This document shows positions 35,229 through 44,763 of a DNA stretch of 64,000 nt, piece by piece. The stretch comes from Sulfurirhabdus autotrophica (GTDB lineage Bacteria > Pseudomonadota > Gammaproteobacteria > Burkholderiales > SMCO01), in the NCBI RefSeq assembly GCF_004346685.1, contig NZ_SMCO01000004.1:62001-126000 (forward strand), given 5' to 3'. A program made the position numbers and the translations under genes. The number at the start of each line of letters is the position of its first letter. The stretch's first letter is position 1. The notes beneath the pieces were generated by a model. The model was not told the DNA's origin and made no database searches. It was given only the letters and a program-made list of their open reading frames with translations.

Positions 35229-35663
35229 TCGCCAGGGCGATGGCAGAAAAGAGTTTGATCTCGACCAAATAATCGATCTTTATGACGGTTGTGTGCAAAG
35301 TTTTGATGATGAAGCGGGGCGAATTCTCGACCACCTGGAAGTGTGCGGGCTCGCTGAAAATACGATTGTGGTGGTATACAGTGATCATGGCATGGAATTC
35401 TTCGAACATGAAACCTGGGGGCAAGGTAATAGCGCTGTAGGTGATTTTTCGGCCCGTATACCACTGATTATTCGTGACCCGCGAACCCAGGGTAGCGGCG
35501 TACAGCAACAAACTGTGCGTAGTGTGGATATCGCACCAACGCTGCTGGAGCTGGCTGGCCTTAAAAGTCCCATTGTTATGGATGGCGTTTCTCTGGCAAG
35601 TCTGGTTAGAGGAGAAAATCTGGATCTGGATTTGGCAGCCTTCAATGAAACCGGCATCTAGCT
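35229..35663 (+). pseudogene. Partial copy of the sulfatase-like domain of the 30835-34008 gene
   Basis: 435 bp align without gaps to 33204-33638 at an offset of 2025 bp. The copy covers roughly residues 790-935 of the fusion protein and has neither the start nor the catalytic N-terminal part of the domain. It ends in an in-frame TAG at 35659 where the original has TGG. Within the alignment 14 of 15 internal differences fall in the first half, and 13 of 15 are synonymous, while the rest is almost identical. The copy is nonfunctional as it stands. Confidence 0.85.
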
Positions 35664-36024
35664 GTAAATAAAAGCATTATTATAATATTTAGTTTATGTG
35701 ACCTTACGTCGTTACATTAAAGCTGATGGAATCATCTCTGATTTTTTGATAATCAGGTGTGAGTGACGCGATTAAACATCAGAAAAAGTTGAACTAAAAA
35801 TCCTGTAAAAATTATATGTAAATGGGCCTGTTAAAACTTTGAACGTGGACTATATTGAAATGCATTCATGAGATTTATCCGGTATGACTAGAATGTAAAA
35901 ATGCGATCTGGTTACAGTTTGCTTTGAGGGAACCTTCCGTGATGGACTTTAACCATATGAATTTTAGTATTACTTTGAGCGTGTTTAGGTTCTGTATTTA
36001 CATAGCCAATCAATTTTAATAGTC
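35664..36024. other. AT-rich spacer, no gene seen
   Basis: About 360 bp with stop codons in all frames and no coding pattern. The 12-mer GACTAGAATGTA occurs at 35886-35897 and also at 35051-35062, upstream of the PEP-CTERM gene. It probably holds the promoter of the GT2-GtrA pair; no strong consensus was identified. Confidence 0.5.
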
Positions 36025-37071
36025 ATGAATACACCCGAAATGTTCCTCGCAAGGGCCGAAGCACAAATCGATCCTAGTTGCTCTGATATTGTTAGGTTGG
36101 CTCCTAGCTCTGCATCAGAAATGAACATTTTCATTTCCAAAGTACAAATTGCCATACTGATTCCTTGTTACAACGAAGCTCTTACGATTGAACGCGTTAT
36201 AGGCAGATTTCGTCAGGAGTTGCCCGCTGCGCAAATTTTTGTCTACGATAATTGTTCGACTGATGATACAAGTGTCCGAGCAATGGCGGCTGGTGCTTTT
36301 ATCCGTCGAGAGCCTTGGCCTGGAAAGGGAAATGTAGTGCGACGTATGTTTGCCGAAATCGAAGCTGATGTGTACATTATGGTCGATGGTGACTCCACCT
36401 ACGACCCAAGCGTAGCACCAGAAATGGTGCGTCTGCTAATCGCCGATCGACTTGACATGGTGGTAGGTACGCGCCGCAATGTATATTCCAATGCCCACCG
36501 AATTGGCCACGGATTTGGCAACAGTCTCTTCAACGGCATATATCGCAGATTGTTCGGTCCTATGTTTTCAGATATTTTTTCGGGATATCGTGTTTTTTCC
36601 AGACGTTTCGTGAAAAGCTTTCCCGCAATTTCAAGTGGATTTGAGATTGAAACGGAATTATCAGCACATGCGAGCCAGATTCGCATGCCAATTGCTGAAC
36701 TTCAGACCGAATATGGTGCGCGGGAAGATGGTTCGGTAAGCAAGCTTAGAACTTTCAGGGATGCCTTCCGGATACTTTGGACTATGTTTCTATTCTTTAA
36801 GGAAATCCAACCCACCCAATTTTTCGGAACGATTGCCGTTACGCTAGCGTTCATCTCCATAATGCTGGGTTACCCGCTTTTGGAGGTTTATATGAACACC
36901 GGCTTAGTTCCACGTTTCCCAACAGCGATTCTTGCCACCGGCTTGATGCTAATGGCCGCTATTGCGCTAGTATCAGGCTTGATCTTGGACAGTGTGGCAA
37001 GGGGACGACTTGAAAACAAGCGACTGCACTACCTTAATTTGGCTCAGCTCCGACCAAGAGAAAAGCATTGA
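36025..37071 (+). CDS. Polyprenyl-phosphate GT2 glycosyltransferase (DPM1/GtrB-like)
   Basis: A 348-residue protein. After about 40 polar residues comes the GT2 domain: IAILIPCYNEALTIERVIGR, VYDNCSTDDT, PGKGNVVRRMF and the metal site YIMVDGDSTYDP. Two or so membrane helices follow at about 275-335. GtrB/DPM1-type enzymes charge polyprenyl phosphate with a sugar on the cytoplasmic face. The stop overlaps the GtrA start (TGATG), and the GT39-like gene downstream would use such lipid-linked sugars in the periplasm. The three genes thus look like a sugar-transfer cassette. Confidence 0.85.
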   Translation: MNTPEMFLARAEAQIDPSCSDIVRLAPSSASEMNIFISKVQIAILIPCYNEALTIERVIGRFRQELPAAQIFVYDNCSTDDTSVRAMAAGAFIRREPWPGKGNVVRRMFAEIEADVYIMVDGDSTYDPSVAPEMVRLLIADRLDMVVGTRRNVYSNAHRIGHGFGNSLFNGIYRRLFGPMFSDIFSGYRVFSRRFVKSFPAISSGFEIETELSAHASQIRMPIAELQTEYGAREDGSVSKLRTFRDAFRILWTMFLFFKEIQPTQFFGTIAVTLAFISIMLGYPLLEVYMNTGLVPRFPTAILATGLMLMAAIALVSGLILDSVARGRLENKRLHYLNLAQLRPREKH

Positions 37072-37442
37072 TGCAACAGTTTTTTAGGTTTATTGCCGTG
37101 GGCAGCATTGGCTTTGCAGTGGATGCAGGGATCGTGTTCTTACTTGTATATTATGGGATTTCCCCTATTTTGGCACGTTTTCCGGCCATCGCTTCTGCAG
37201 TCGCTGTCACGTGGTTGTTAAATCGGCAGCTGACATTTCGCGTTAATGCCCCTAAAAGTCACGCTGAGGCTATGCGCTATGTGGCTGTAGCGTTCTTATC
37301 CGCAGGCCTCAATTTTGCACTGTATTCTGTACTGGTGCTTTCCAGCATGAGGCCTGTTCTTGCGGTTGGGCTTTCTACTTTTGTTTTGATGTTTTTTAGC
37401 TTTGTATCTTATAAACGGTTTGTTTTCGCGCAAACCACCTGA
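37071..37442 (+). CDS. GtrA family membrane protein
   Basis: A 123-residue protein with four hydrophobic helices. QQFFRFIAVGSIGFAVDAGIVFLL, TWLLNRQLTFR and the final SYKRFVF are characteristic of GtrA, a family thought to flip polyprenyl-phosphate sugars across the inner membrane. The ATG at 37071 overlaps the GT2 stop by one base. It probably works with the GT2 (GtrB-like) enzyme upstream and the GT39-like enzyme downstream. Confidence 0.85.
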   Translation: MQQFFRFIAVGSIGFAVDAGIVFLLVYYGISPILARFPAIASAVAVTWLLNRQLTFRVNAPKSHAEAMRYVAVAFLSAGLNFALYSVLVLSSMRPVLAVGLSTFVLMFFSFVSYKRFVFAQTT

Positions 37443-37667
37443 GGTTCAACTGCAGGCCCCACAGAAATTGCGCACCAAGTGGCTGACTGAGTTGATGGCT
37501 CGTGTTGCATCCACCTTCAAGCTGAATTCTTCCGCCGGAACACTTGGGTTTTTAGAACCCTTCAGTTGCGCGCGCGGAGCGACGACTCATTTTAGTAGGG
37601 TAGGACTCTTTTTGAAAGAAGAAATCATTGCGTGCACACACTATTTTGATTAACGAAAGTTCAACAA

Positions 37668-39311
37668 ATGAAACAGAATAGCTCCGCTTTAAAACAAACT
37701 CAGAAAGTATGGAAAAGACTTGCTGATATGCTTCCCATTGTTGGTATAACAATGGGCTTTTTTCTTTTTTTTCAAGGTATCGCTCAGCCATGGATTGGTC
37801 TTGATGGTTCTGATGGTGCTTTATTTAGTTCAATCGCGCACAATTATCTGCAATTTGGTGTATTCGATTTAAATTTTGGCCAGTTGATCACTTTCGAGGA
37901 GATTTCTCATCCTGGTGGAACCTATTATCTTCACCACCCCCCACTCTTCCCGCTTCTAGTAATGACAAGTTTCTCTCTCTTTGGTGAGGCAGAGATTTTT
38001 GCTCGCTTAGTATCTGTGCTTGCCACTCTGGCAACCGCCATTGTGTTATTTGCCCTTGTCAAAAAAGCAGCAAATACCCGTGTGGGTATCATGAGTGTGT
38101 TCTTTTTCATGACTTACCCATCAACTATATTATTTGGACGCAAGCCTGGATATGAAGCCTTAACTTTATTTTTTGTCATACTAGCTGTATGGCTTTACCT
38201 AAAATATAGGGATAGACCTAGCCTGGGAACAATGTTTTTGCTATTTTGTGCGGTCGCAGCTGGTGCCGCGAGCGATTGGGCGGCCTATTTTTTACCCCCT
38301 GCGATTCTTACCCATTATTTACTGATGCGAAAAGATCAACGGATGGACTGGACGTTACTCTCAGGGTTGATTTTTGTGCCAACAGTGACCCTTATTTTAT
38401 TTTTAATCAGCATTTATTATGTCGACAAGGAGTCATTATTGGGTTTGTTACATCAAGGGTTGGCTTATACGGGATTTATTTCCGCAAACAGTGAAATTGC
38501 TAAGACGATTATTGAGGCCAAAATTACTTTTTCTCCAAAAGAATATTTTTTTAGGATTGTTCAAAATTTCAACACCGATTTCGGTATTATTTCCGCATTG
38601 CTCGCGCTCATTGGCATAGTGTTTATTCGGAGAAACAAGGAAATGAGCGGAATAGTGATTATTTTATCGGTTGTTGCATTTGGTATCTTAGTGATCTTCT
38701 GGCGCAGCCTTTATTTTCATCAGTGGTGGATGCATCTGATGACAGTTCCGTTGGCAATTCTTAGCGCTGAAGCTATTAATAGTATTCTCAGTTTGGCAGA
38801 TAACGATAGACCTTCACATGAGCAGGCAACAAAAGCAGGAATAACTGTTGCAGTCATTCTCCCAGTATTGATTTCTATGCTCTTTAATGTTTGGCAACTC
38901 GGTAACATACAAACTCGCATTCAGCGAGAGGATCGTCTTGAGAAGCCCGACTTCATTCCGGAACTAGGCCATTACATTCGGAGATCAACTGCTATCGGCG
39001 ATCAGATACTAACTAACTTGGCGCCCATTAGTAAATATCTAACAAATCCTTATAGTAAGATACTCCCATATTACTCACGTCGTACTATCCACCCTAGCAT
39101 CACGACCCCCGATCAAATCTTTCGGCTTATCAGTCAAGAAAATAACAGGCCTAAAGGTGCTATCTATTTTCTTCTAGAGTTGGATGTAGCTAAGGATTTG
39201 GCTTCTAGCGGTTTGTACACATGGCTGAAAAATAATGGGGATATGACCGCTCTAAATATCCAAGGCCATAGCTTTCAGCTTTTTAGATTAAAGACAATAA
39301 ATCATATTTAA
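37668..39311 (+). CDS. GT39/ArnT-like membrane glycosyltransferase
   Basis: A 547-residue polytopic protein with about ten helices followed by a periplasmic tail. The first loop has GLDGSDGALFSSIAHNYL, and the next segment YYLHHPPLFPLLVMT, the pattern of ArnT/PMT-like GT-C enzymes that transfer sugars from polyprenyl phosphate in the periplasm. The acidic residue pair of the first loop fits the catalytic site. The gene begins 225 bp after gtrA; that spacer has no clear gene. Acceptor unknown: EPS, lipid A, or a protein are all possible. Confidence 0.8.
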   Translation: MKQNSSALKQTQKVWKRLADMLPIVGITMGFFLFFQGIAQPWIGLDGSDGALFSSIAHNYLQFGVFDLNFGQLITFEEISHPGGTYYLHHPPLFPLLVMTSFSLFGEAEIFARLVSVLATLATAIVLFALVKKAANTRVGIMSVFFFMTYPSTILFGRKPGYEALTLFFVILAVWLYLKYRDRPSLGTMFLLFCAVAAGAASDWAAYFLPPAILTHYLLMRKDQRMDWTLLSGLIFVPTVTLILFLISIYYVDKESLLGLLHQGLAYTGFISANSEIAKTIIEAKITFSPKEYFFRIVQNFNTDFGIISALLALIGIVFIRRNKEMSGIVIILSVVAFGILVIFWRSLYFHQWWMHLMTVPLAILSAEAINSILSLADNDRPSHEQATKAGITVAVILPVLISMLFNVWQLGNIQTRIQREDRLEKPDFIPELGHYIRRSTAIGDQILTNLAPISKYLTNPYSKILPYYSRRTIHPSITTPDQIFRLISQENNRPKGAIYFLLELDVAKDLASSGLYTWLKNNGDMTALNIQGHSFQLFRLKTINHI

Positions 39312-39344
39312 TTGTTATTGCTTGCGGTTAAGCAATAACAATTA
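39309..39344. terminator. Bidirectional terminator hairpin
   Basis: A 15-bp perfect stem with a 6-nt loop begins within the stop codon of the GT39-like gene and lies just before the end of the convergent TPR gene at 39351. Its A/T-rich outer stem supplies the U-tract on both strands. Confidence 0.65.
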
Positions 39345-39350
39345 GTGAGT

Positions 39351-40373
39351 TTAAGGGCAAAATCTGCAGGCAGGTTTATTTGTTTCCGCATTCACACTGT
39401 CAACCGGGCTGGTAGTTGTATCCGTATTTTGGTCACTACCAAGATCGGGGCAAAACCGGCAATATGGGGATGATTGCGAGTTGTCCTGGGGATTTTTGCT
39501 TTCTGCGCCCTGAACTCCAGTGCCACTCGTTGAAGCATCTTTGGATACACTGAGGGGTTCGCTGGGTTTAGCAGGCGTATCTTGTGTCTTTGCAGGTTCT
39601 TCTGTCGTATCCGGTTTTCCCGGTTTTTCCGTATTCACAGTTTCGGGTGGTATATCGGATTTTTTTTCAGGGATGGGGCGTTGGCCGCCAACTGCTTTAT
39701 ATCGTCTTAATAAGGCTTTTGAATCCGGGTTGATTTCAAGGCCATTGTAAAGGATTTCTTGAGCCTCTTTACGTTTGTTCAGTGCGGTATAAACATCGCC
39801 CAATACTTGGTACGCTCTGAAGTCTTCGGGTGTTAGCTGAATTGCTTGAAGTAAGGGGCTGATGGCTTCTGCGTAATAATTAGAAGATTTGGTGAGTCTG
39901 GCGTATCGCTCAAGTGCTTTTCCATATGTGTATCTGATATCCGCGCGCAGGTATTTTGAGCAACTGCCTTCGCCATCATGAAATTCTATTTGGCCTTTGA
40001 GTGTATTCAGGGCTCTATTTAATTTTTCTTTTGCTAAACCTGGGTTGGTATAAGCATTTTTTTCAGCACGAACCAGGTCAGTATGTGCGTCGCAGTAATA
40101 GTGATAACGCGTACATCCCGTTGTGTCCATGGTGTGGCTTTGTGGAACGGCTGAAGGATCCAGACCTGCTCGTGCGCCATACATCCATTGGCAAAGTTGG
40201 GGCATCATTAAAATTTCCCGTTTATCCGGGAGAAAACCTTCGGCAGTTGCCGAAATAGTATAGCCAATTGCGATTACCATCAAAGTCAATAATATGAAGC
40301 GCTGGAGAGTAATTGCAGAGAGCTTAACAATCTGCTGCAATTTCAAATGACAATATTTAGATATCAGTTTCAT
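39351..40373 (-). CDS. Exported TPR protein with duplicated C-terminal CRFCP motif
   Basis: A 340-residue protein when started at ATG 40373, preceded by AAAGG; the frame continues to 40400. Residues 1-46 include a long signal/hydrophobic segment (RFILLTLMVIAIGYTISA). Cys-containing segments (CQWMYGARAG, TGCTRYHYYCDAH) follow, then TPR repeats at about 170-235 (AISPLLQAIQLTPEDFRAYQVLGDVY). A Pro/Thr/Glu/Ser-rich linker separates two copies of CRFCP, the last at the very C-terminus. I do not recognise the full architecture. It may scaffold a periplasmic complex of the EPS machinery; the C-x-x-C motifs could bind metal or form disulfides. Confidence 0.65.
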   Translation of the reverse strand: MKLISKYCHLKLQQIVKLSAITLQRFILLTLMVIAIGYTISATAEGFLPDKREILMMPQLCQWMYGARAGLDPSAVPQSHTMDTTGCTRYHYYCDAHTDLVRAEKNAYTNPGLAKEKLNRALNTLKGQIEFHDGEGSCSKYLRADIRYTYGKALERYARLTKSSNYYAEAISPLLQAIQLTPEDFRAYQVLGDVYTALNKRKEAQEILYNGLEINPDSKALLRRYKAVGGQRPIPEKKSDIPPETVNTEKPGKPDTTEEPAKTQDTPAKPSEPLSVSKDASTSGTGVQGAESKNPQDNSQSSPYCRFCPDLGSDQNTDTTTSPVDSVNAETNKPACRFCP

Positions 40374-40477
40374 ATGGGACTTGCCTTTCTTCTGAAGCAT
40401 GAGCGCTGCAATTTCTCAAAAAGTCGAAATCGCATTGAGATAATCATTTATTTTACGCAACAATAATAGTATATGTA

Positions 40478-41353
40478 TTAAGGTTTCAAAGCCCAATTTC
40501 CTAAGCTCTTAGCATTAGTTGTGAAAAATCCATTGAACTGCCTGGGCAATTTTTTACCGAGAGGAATAAGGCCATTGTCTGTGATTTCATATTTTTTCAC
40601 ATAACCCAAGTCCTCAAGAAATGAAATTAATTCAGCGGGTGTGTGCCTAAACTGGGACAAGAAAGATTCGGTGATTTCTACTATAATATGGGGTTTGTAG
40701 GATTCAAGAAATTTACGCATGCCGTATAGTACTTTTAATTCTACTCCTTCTACATCAAGCTTGATCATTCGAACATTGGGCATGTTGATGTTGAGGTTGT
40801 CAAATTTTCGTAGCATTACTTTAGCTTTATTGATCCCACTCCCTTGAAACCGCAAGGACGCCATTCCTGAGTTATCTTCGGGCCCAAGGAAAAATTCAGC
40901 CTCACCTTCGTCATCTGAAAGAGCAAAATCAAATATCTCTACATTTTCAGCAGAAGCAAGCTGTATGTTGGCTTTTAGCCTTTCTCTAGTCACTGTTGCG
41001 GGCTCAAACGCTATTACTTTTCCTGACGGACCGACGTATTTACTCGCCATGACTGTGTAATATCCAATATTGGCGCCAATATCCACGAAACCATCCCCTT
41101 CGGCGAGAATTCTGCGAAGCGTTCTGGAGACGCCCGTCTCATATTCCCCCCAAATATATAGTTCCCTGCCAACATAATCATTGATATTCACGTGCATCGG
41201 AAATCCGGCCCTCGTTGTGATTGATACTTCTGGGTTAGACAAGCGAGTATCTTTAACAAGCTTCTTCGAAATTACCATTAGAGACCATCGCCCTTTCTCA
41301 AAAGGGGTATGGCGCAGATATGCGCTAATAATACGGAAGACCAAGGTTTTCAT
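40478..41353 (-). CDS. FkbM family methyltransferase
   Basis: A 291-residue protein from the ATG at 41353, which has GGAAGAGAG just upstream; the frame is also open six codons earlier. The SAM-binding motif I DIGANIGYYTVMAS and the later MIKLDVEGVELKVLYG match FkbM methyltransferases, which often O-methylate sugars in antibiotic and EPS gene clusters. Methylation of the polymer is likely but inferred. It starts a minus-strand stretch separate from the GT genes upstream by 110 bp. Confidence 0.8.
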   Translation of the reverse strand: MKTLVFRIISAYLRHTPFEKGRWSLMVISKKLVKDTRLSNPEVSITTRAGFPMHVNINDYVGRELYIWGEYETGVSRTLRRILAEGDGFVDIGANIGYYTVMASKYVGPSGKVIAFEPATVTRERLKANIQLASAENVEIFDFALSDDEGEAEFFLGPEDNSGMASLRFQGSGINKAKVMLRKFDNLNINMPNVRMIKLDVEGVELKVLYGMRKFLESYKPHIIVEITESFLSQFRHTPAELISFLEDLGYVKKYEITDNGLIPLGKKLPRQFNGFFTTNAKSLGNWALKP

Positions 41354-41445
41354 TGGACTCTCTTCCCACATCTATAAAATAACTCCATATATTTTCTCCA
41401 TGATTTTTTTAATAATATATGTCCAGTCATCACCAGACCATACTG

Positions 41446-41468
41446 GTTTTAATTTAAAAAATTAAAAC
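41446..41468 (-). terminator. AT-rich hairpin after GT4 gene
   Basis: A 10-bp stem (GTTTTAATTT with AAATTAAAAC) lies 14 nt beyond the stop of the minus-strand GT4 gene. Its low GC makes it a weak terminator candidate. Confidence 0.3.
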
Positions 41469-41481
41469 ATGAATTTTTCTA

Positions 41482-42663
41482 TTAAGATTTTGCCTCTTTT
41501 TCTCTTAAGAAATTTGCTGCTACAGGTGCATCCAGAGCTTCTAAGAAAGCAGCTAGCTTGACTGCAGGGCGAAATATAACGGCTGTCCGTAGTGCATTTT
41601 TTTGCAGCAGCTCACGCTCCTCGGGCTGCAGTTTGCTGATTGTAGTCCACCAAGCAGCAAACTGTTCAGGTGTGTTTAGATTAGCGAGGTAGCCATTCTT
41701 TCCATGTTCGACATATTCCAGCAATCCACCCACCGGCTGAGCTAGCAGAATTGCCCCACTTGCCATGGCTTCCAAGCCCACTAGTGCGAATGCCTCGGAG
41801 TTGCTGGCCAGAATGAGAGTATCGACAGCGCTCATCCAAGGTGCGGTATCGTTAACCATGCCGACGAAGTGTACCTTGTCAGCCACACCCAATTTTGTGG
41901 CAAGGGCGCGCAATACTTTTAACATGCCGTCGCCAACTAGGACCAAGTGAGCTTTCCTAGGTGATGTGGAAACGAATGCAGCAAAACCCTGTAGGATTGC
42001 ATCTACTCGTTTCTCAATCACTAATCGCCCTACAAAACCAATCAGGAAGTCATGCTCTTCAACGCCAATACCTGATCGTAGTTGGGTGCGAGCCGCTAGG
42101 GCGGGCTGGAAACGCTTAACATCTACCCAGTTATGACGTGTCACGATTCTATTAGCGGGAAAATCATAGTGTTGTATTACAGATTGTCTGGTGCACTCTG
42201 AAACGGCGATGGAGCGGCTCACCAGTCGAGAAGCTACGACATTTCTGATAGTGCGAACCGGGGTATGTCGAGGTTCTGGCTTGCCCCAGGCAATCTGGGG
42301 CAGGTTAGCCATGGCATGTTCGATAGTGTAAAGCCGTGGGTAGCGAAAGCGTAGTGCAGCCAAGATGGAAAGCGAAGAAGAACCTCCAACACCACGTGGG
42401 TATACTGCACGCTGCGCCGGATAGGGTTTTAATGCCTTGGACCAGAAACGGAATGTTTTGTAAAATGGCATATTTTCAGGCAGAGGTAATTGAATGATAC
42501 GAACTGGAGTGTCATTTAAGTAGGGAGTAAAGTAGTCTTTTGCACAAACTATTAATGTAACGGGGTGTCCTGCCTCTGCCAATGCACGTACCCAATCTAT
42601 AGTGTGAACGCTAAGGCCACAGCGGCCTGATGTACTTGCAAACACAATATAGGAGGGGAGCAT
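41482..42663 (-). CDS. GT4 family glycosyltransferase
   Basis: A 393-residue GT-B enzyme. The N-terminal half starts YIVFASTSGRCGLSVHTIDW; the C-terminal half has FVGRLVIEKRVDAILQGF, LVLVGDGMLKVLRAL, the EAFALVGLEAM motif with its two glutamates, and QPVGGLLEYVEHGKNGYL. It transfers a sugar onto the EPS intermediate, identity unknown. It lies 22 nt after a second GT4 gene on the same strand. Confidence 0.8.
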   Translation of the reverse strand: MLPSYIVFASTSGRCGLSVHTIDWVRALAEAGHPVTLIVCAKDYFTPYLNDTPVRIIQLPLPENMPFYKTFRFWSKALKPYPAQRAVYPRGVGGSSSLSILAALRFRYPRLYTIEHAMANLPQIAWGKPEPRHTPVRTIRNVVASRLVSRSIAVSECTRQSVIQHYDFPANRIVTRHNWVDVKRFQPALAARTQLRSGIGVEEHDFLIGFVGRLVIEKRVDAILQGFAAFVSTSPRKAHLVLVGDGMLKVLRALATKLGVADKVHFVGMVNDTAPWMSAVDTLILASNSEAFALVGLEAMASGAILLAQPVGGLLEYVEHGKNGYLANLNTPEQFAAWWTTISKLQPEERELLQKNALRTAVIFRPAVKLAAFLEALDAPVAANFLREKEAKS

Positions 42664-42685
42664 AGTAATGTCTCTGATCAGTACT

Positions 42686-43831
42686 TCAATTTATAATTGA
42701 CAACAAACGTGTTTGCTCCGCCACCCTGTCCCAGGAAAAATCATTTACAGCTCTTTCATAGCCCGCACTACCCATTTTTGCGGCAACATTTGCATCACTT
42801 AATAATTGCGAAAGCGCATCAATGACTGCAGTGCATGATTGTCCGTCCACGACTATTCCGGTTACGCCATCTTGTACGGCTTGTTTGGCTCCCCCGGCAT
42901 CTCCCGCGACTGATGGTTTTCCACATGCAGCTGCCTCAATGAACACCATGCCAAAACCTTCTGTGTCACCATTGATTTCCCGGTTCGGCATGGCAAATGC
43001 ATTGCAGGCATTATACCAACGAGGTAAGTCGATGGCATTGACATGACCCAGCAAGTGTACGCGATCTGCCACACCGTGTACACGCGCGAGATCAAGCAAA
43101 TACTCCTGATCTTCGCCTATACCAATCAGCGCATACTGAACATTGATGCCGGCTTTGATGAGTTCGGGGAGTGCTTTGATCACCTGGTCGAAGCCCTTTC
43201 GCCGTGATAGCCGCCCTACCGACAAAACCAATTTCCCCTCTGGCGCTACGCCGACAGACTGGCGCAAGTCATCACAGGGCAAGCCAGGGCGAAAGCGTTC
43301 AATATCAACGCCCGGAGAAATCAGCGTGATATGCATGGGATCAACATCCATCTTGATGAGTTCATCACGAGTGAATTGGCTGTTGGCTATCACATGATCG
43401 GCGTGTCGCAGGGCAAAACGCATGGCTTTATATTTGCCGCCGTGGCCCCAGGTGGTGAGTTCTTCTCCATGGGCGTAAATCACCACCGGATGGAAGGTCA
43501 GGCGTGCCACAGCCCATGCGCATAAGCCTTCCGGCAGTGCGCGCCCGGCATGAACCGCATCAAAACGTCGGGTTGCTGCCAAATACAAGGATTTAAAAAA
43601 CAGATTTACGTACATGCTTAGGGATTCCGGGCGCAACCAGGCCACACGTCGCATATTGATACGGTGGATGCTATTGGGATGGTTGGTATCCACTTCGGAA
43701 GCGCCAGGTACGTCGGCCGTGACAATATGGGTTTCTTTGCCTGAAAGACGGCGGTACACTTCTGCAAACCAGACGGCTGTACCCCCTTTGGTGGGCAGGA
43801 ATAATTCGGTAAGTACCAGGTAACGAGGCAT
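42686..43831 (-). CDS. GT4 family glycosyltransferase
   Basis: A 381-residue GT-B enzyme with LTELFLPTKGGTAVWFAEV near the N-terminus and the donor domain LSVGRLSRRKGFDQVIKAL, LIGIGEDQEYLLDLA and TEGFGMVFIEAA. Members close to this pattern often use GDP-mannose or UDP-sugars, but the donor cannot be fixed here. It lies 2 nt after a GT2 gene and shares a strand with the other GT4 gene at 41482, consistent with one operon. Confidence 0.85.
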   Translation of the reverse strand: MPRYLVLTELFLPTKGGTAVWFAEVYRRLSGKETHIVTADVPGASEVDTNHPNSIHRINMRRVAWLRPESLSMYVNLFFKSLYLAATRRFDAVHAGRALPEGLCAWAVARLTFHPVVIYAHGEELTTWGHGGKYKAMRFALRHADHVIANSQFTRDELIKMDVDPMHITLISPGVDIERFRPGLPCDDLRQSVGVAPEGKLVLSVGRLSRRKGFDQVIKALPELIKAGINVQYALIGIGEDQEYLLDLARVHGVADRVHLLGHVNAIDLPRWYNACNAFAMPNREINGDTEGFGMVFIEAAACGKPSVAGDAGGAKQAVQDGVTGIVVDGQSCTAVIDALSQLLSDANVAAKMGSAGYERAVNDFSWDRVAEQTRLLSIIN

Positions 43832-43833
43832 GT

Positions 43834-44763
43834 TCAGTTCTTTATCAAGGATAAAATATTGCGGAAGCTGGCAACGCCTGGCGATTCAATCAGTGAAGGC
43901 AATACTGCGCGCATGGCCTCCATTCTTCGACCTGATTTTGTGAGCGAATAAGCAAGATTGAGTCTGGCTTGACGCAGTCGGGTTGCGTAACCGCGCCGAA
44001 CCGCAGGCGGTAGCTGCTCTGCACTTTTGCCGAGTGCAATCAGTGTGCGTACATTCTCGAATTGCGCGCGCACCGGGTCGGCCCGTGTGGCACTGGTACC
44101 GTGAATGCTGTATACCGCCATCGGCTCGCAGATCACCCCCGCATGATGGCTTCGCGCGACCAGACGAGTCAGCAGATGGACGTCTTCACATACTTTGAAG
44201 CCCAGAGGGTAGCCTCCCAGTTCCAGAAATGTAGCGCGCGGAAGGCTTAAAGTATGGGTGTCACCAAAATGGTCAGCTACAAACTCTTCGAACTCTGATT
44301 CTTCCATAATTACTTCGCGCTTGCCTGCAGCTTTTTTAAGCATCATTCTGCCGGAAGCTTTGCCCTCCATAGAGCGCCCCAGTAAGTTTTCATTTTCGTC
44401 ACGATATTCGTAATCGCCTGTAAGGAAATCCAACGTTGGATCGCGAGAAATCCATTCACTATGATGCTTTAAACGGTCAGGTAAATACCAGTCGTCGGCA
44501 TCCAGAAATGCAAGCCATTGGCTAGTGGCTGCCTTGGCACCCGCGTTGCGCGCTGCAGACACACCCTGATTGGTCTGGCGAATATACTTTATCTGGCCGG
44601 TAAACTCAGTGATTGCTTCTTGCAAAGCATCGGTGGAGCCATCATCTACGATGATAATTTCACTGGCGGGGTAGGATTGGTTTAATACCGATTTGATCGC
44701 GCGCTTAATCGTTTTTGCGGCATTATATGCTGGGATGATCACGGAAAATGTCGGGTTACTCAT
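43834..44763 (-). CDS. GT2 family glycosyltransferase
   Basis: A 309-residue inverting glycosyltransferase. FSVIIPAYNAAKTIKRAIKS, IIIVDDGSTDALQ, GVSAARNAGAKAA and the metal site LAFLDADDWYLP near residue 90 are typical; the second acidic motif is GFKVCEDVHLLTRL. No anchor is visible. The start overlaps the stop of the deacetylase-like gene by 4 nt. Confidence 0.85.
   Translation of the reverse strand: MSNPTFSVIIPAYNAAKTIKRAIKSVLNQSYPASEIIIVDDGSTDALQEAITEFTGQIKYIRQTNQGVSAARNAGAKAATSQWLAFLDADDWYLPDRLKHHSEWISRDPTLDFLTGDYEYRDENENLLGRSMEGKASGRMMLKKAAGKREVIMEESEFEEFVADHFGDTHTLSLPRATFLELGGYPLGFKVCEDVHLLTRLVARSHHAGVICEPMAVYSIHGTSATRADPVRAQFENVRTLIALGKSAEQLPPAVRRGYATRLRQARLNLAYSLTKSGRRMEAMRAVLPSLIESPGVASFRNILSLIKN

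Noticed and set aside
35909-35925. TGGTTACAGTTTGCTTT upstream of the GT2 gene at 36025, similar to sigma54 sites
   Set aside because: The spacing is again 9, and no matching activator element lies 50-60 nt upstream.
37402-37653. Open frame overlapping the end of gtrA
   Set aside because: Out of frame with gtrA, no Shine-Dalgarno site, no recognisable features; most likely noise.
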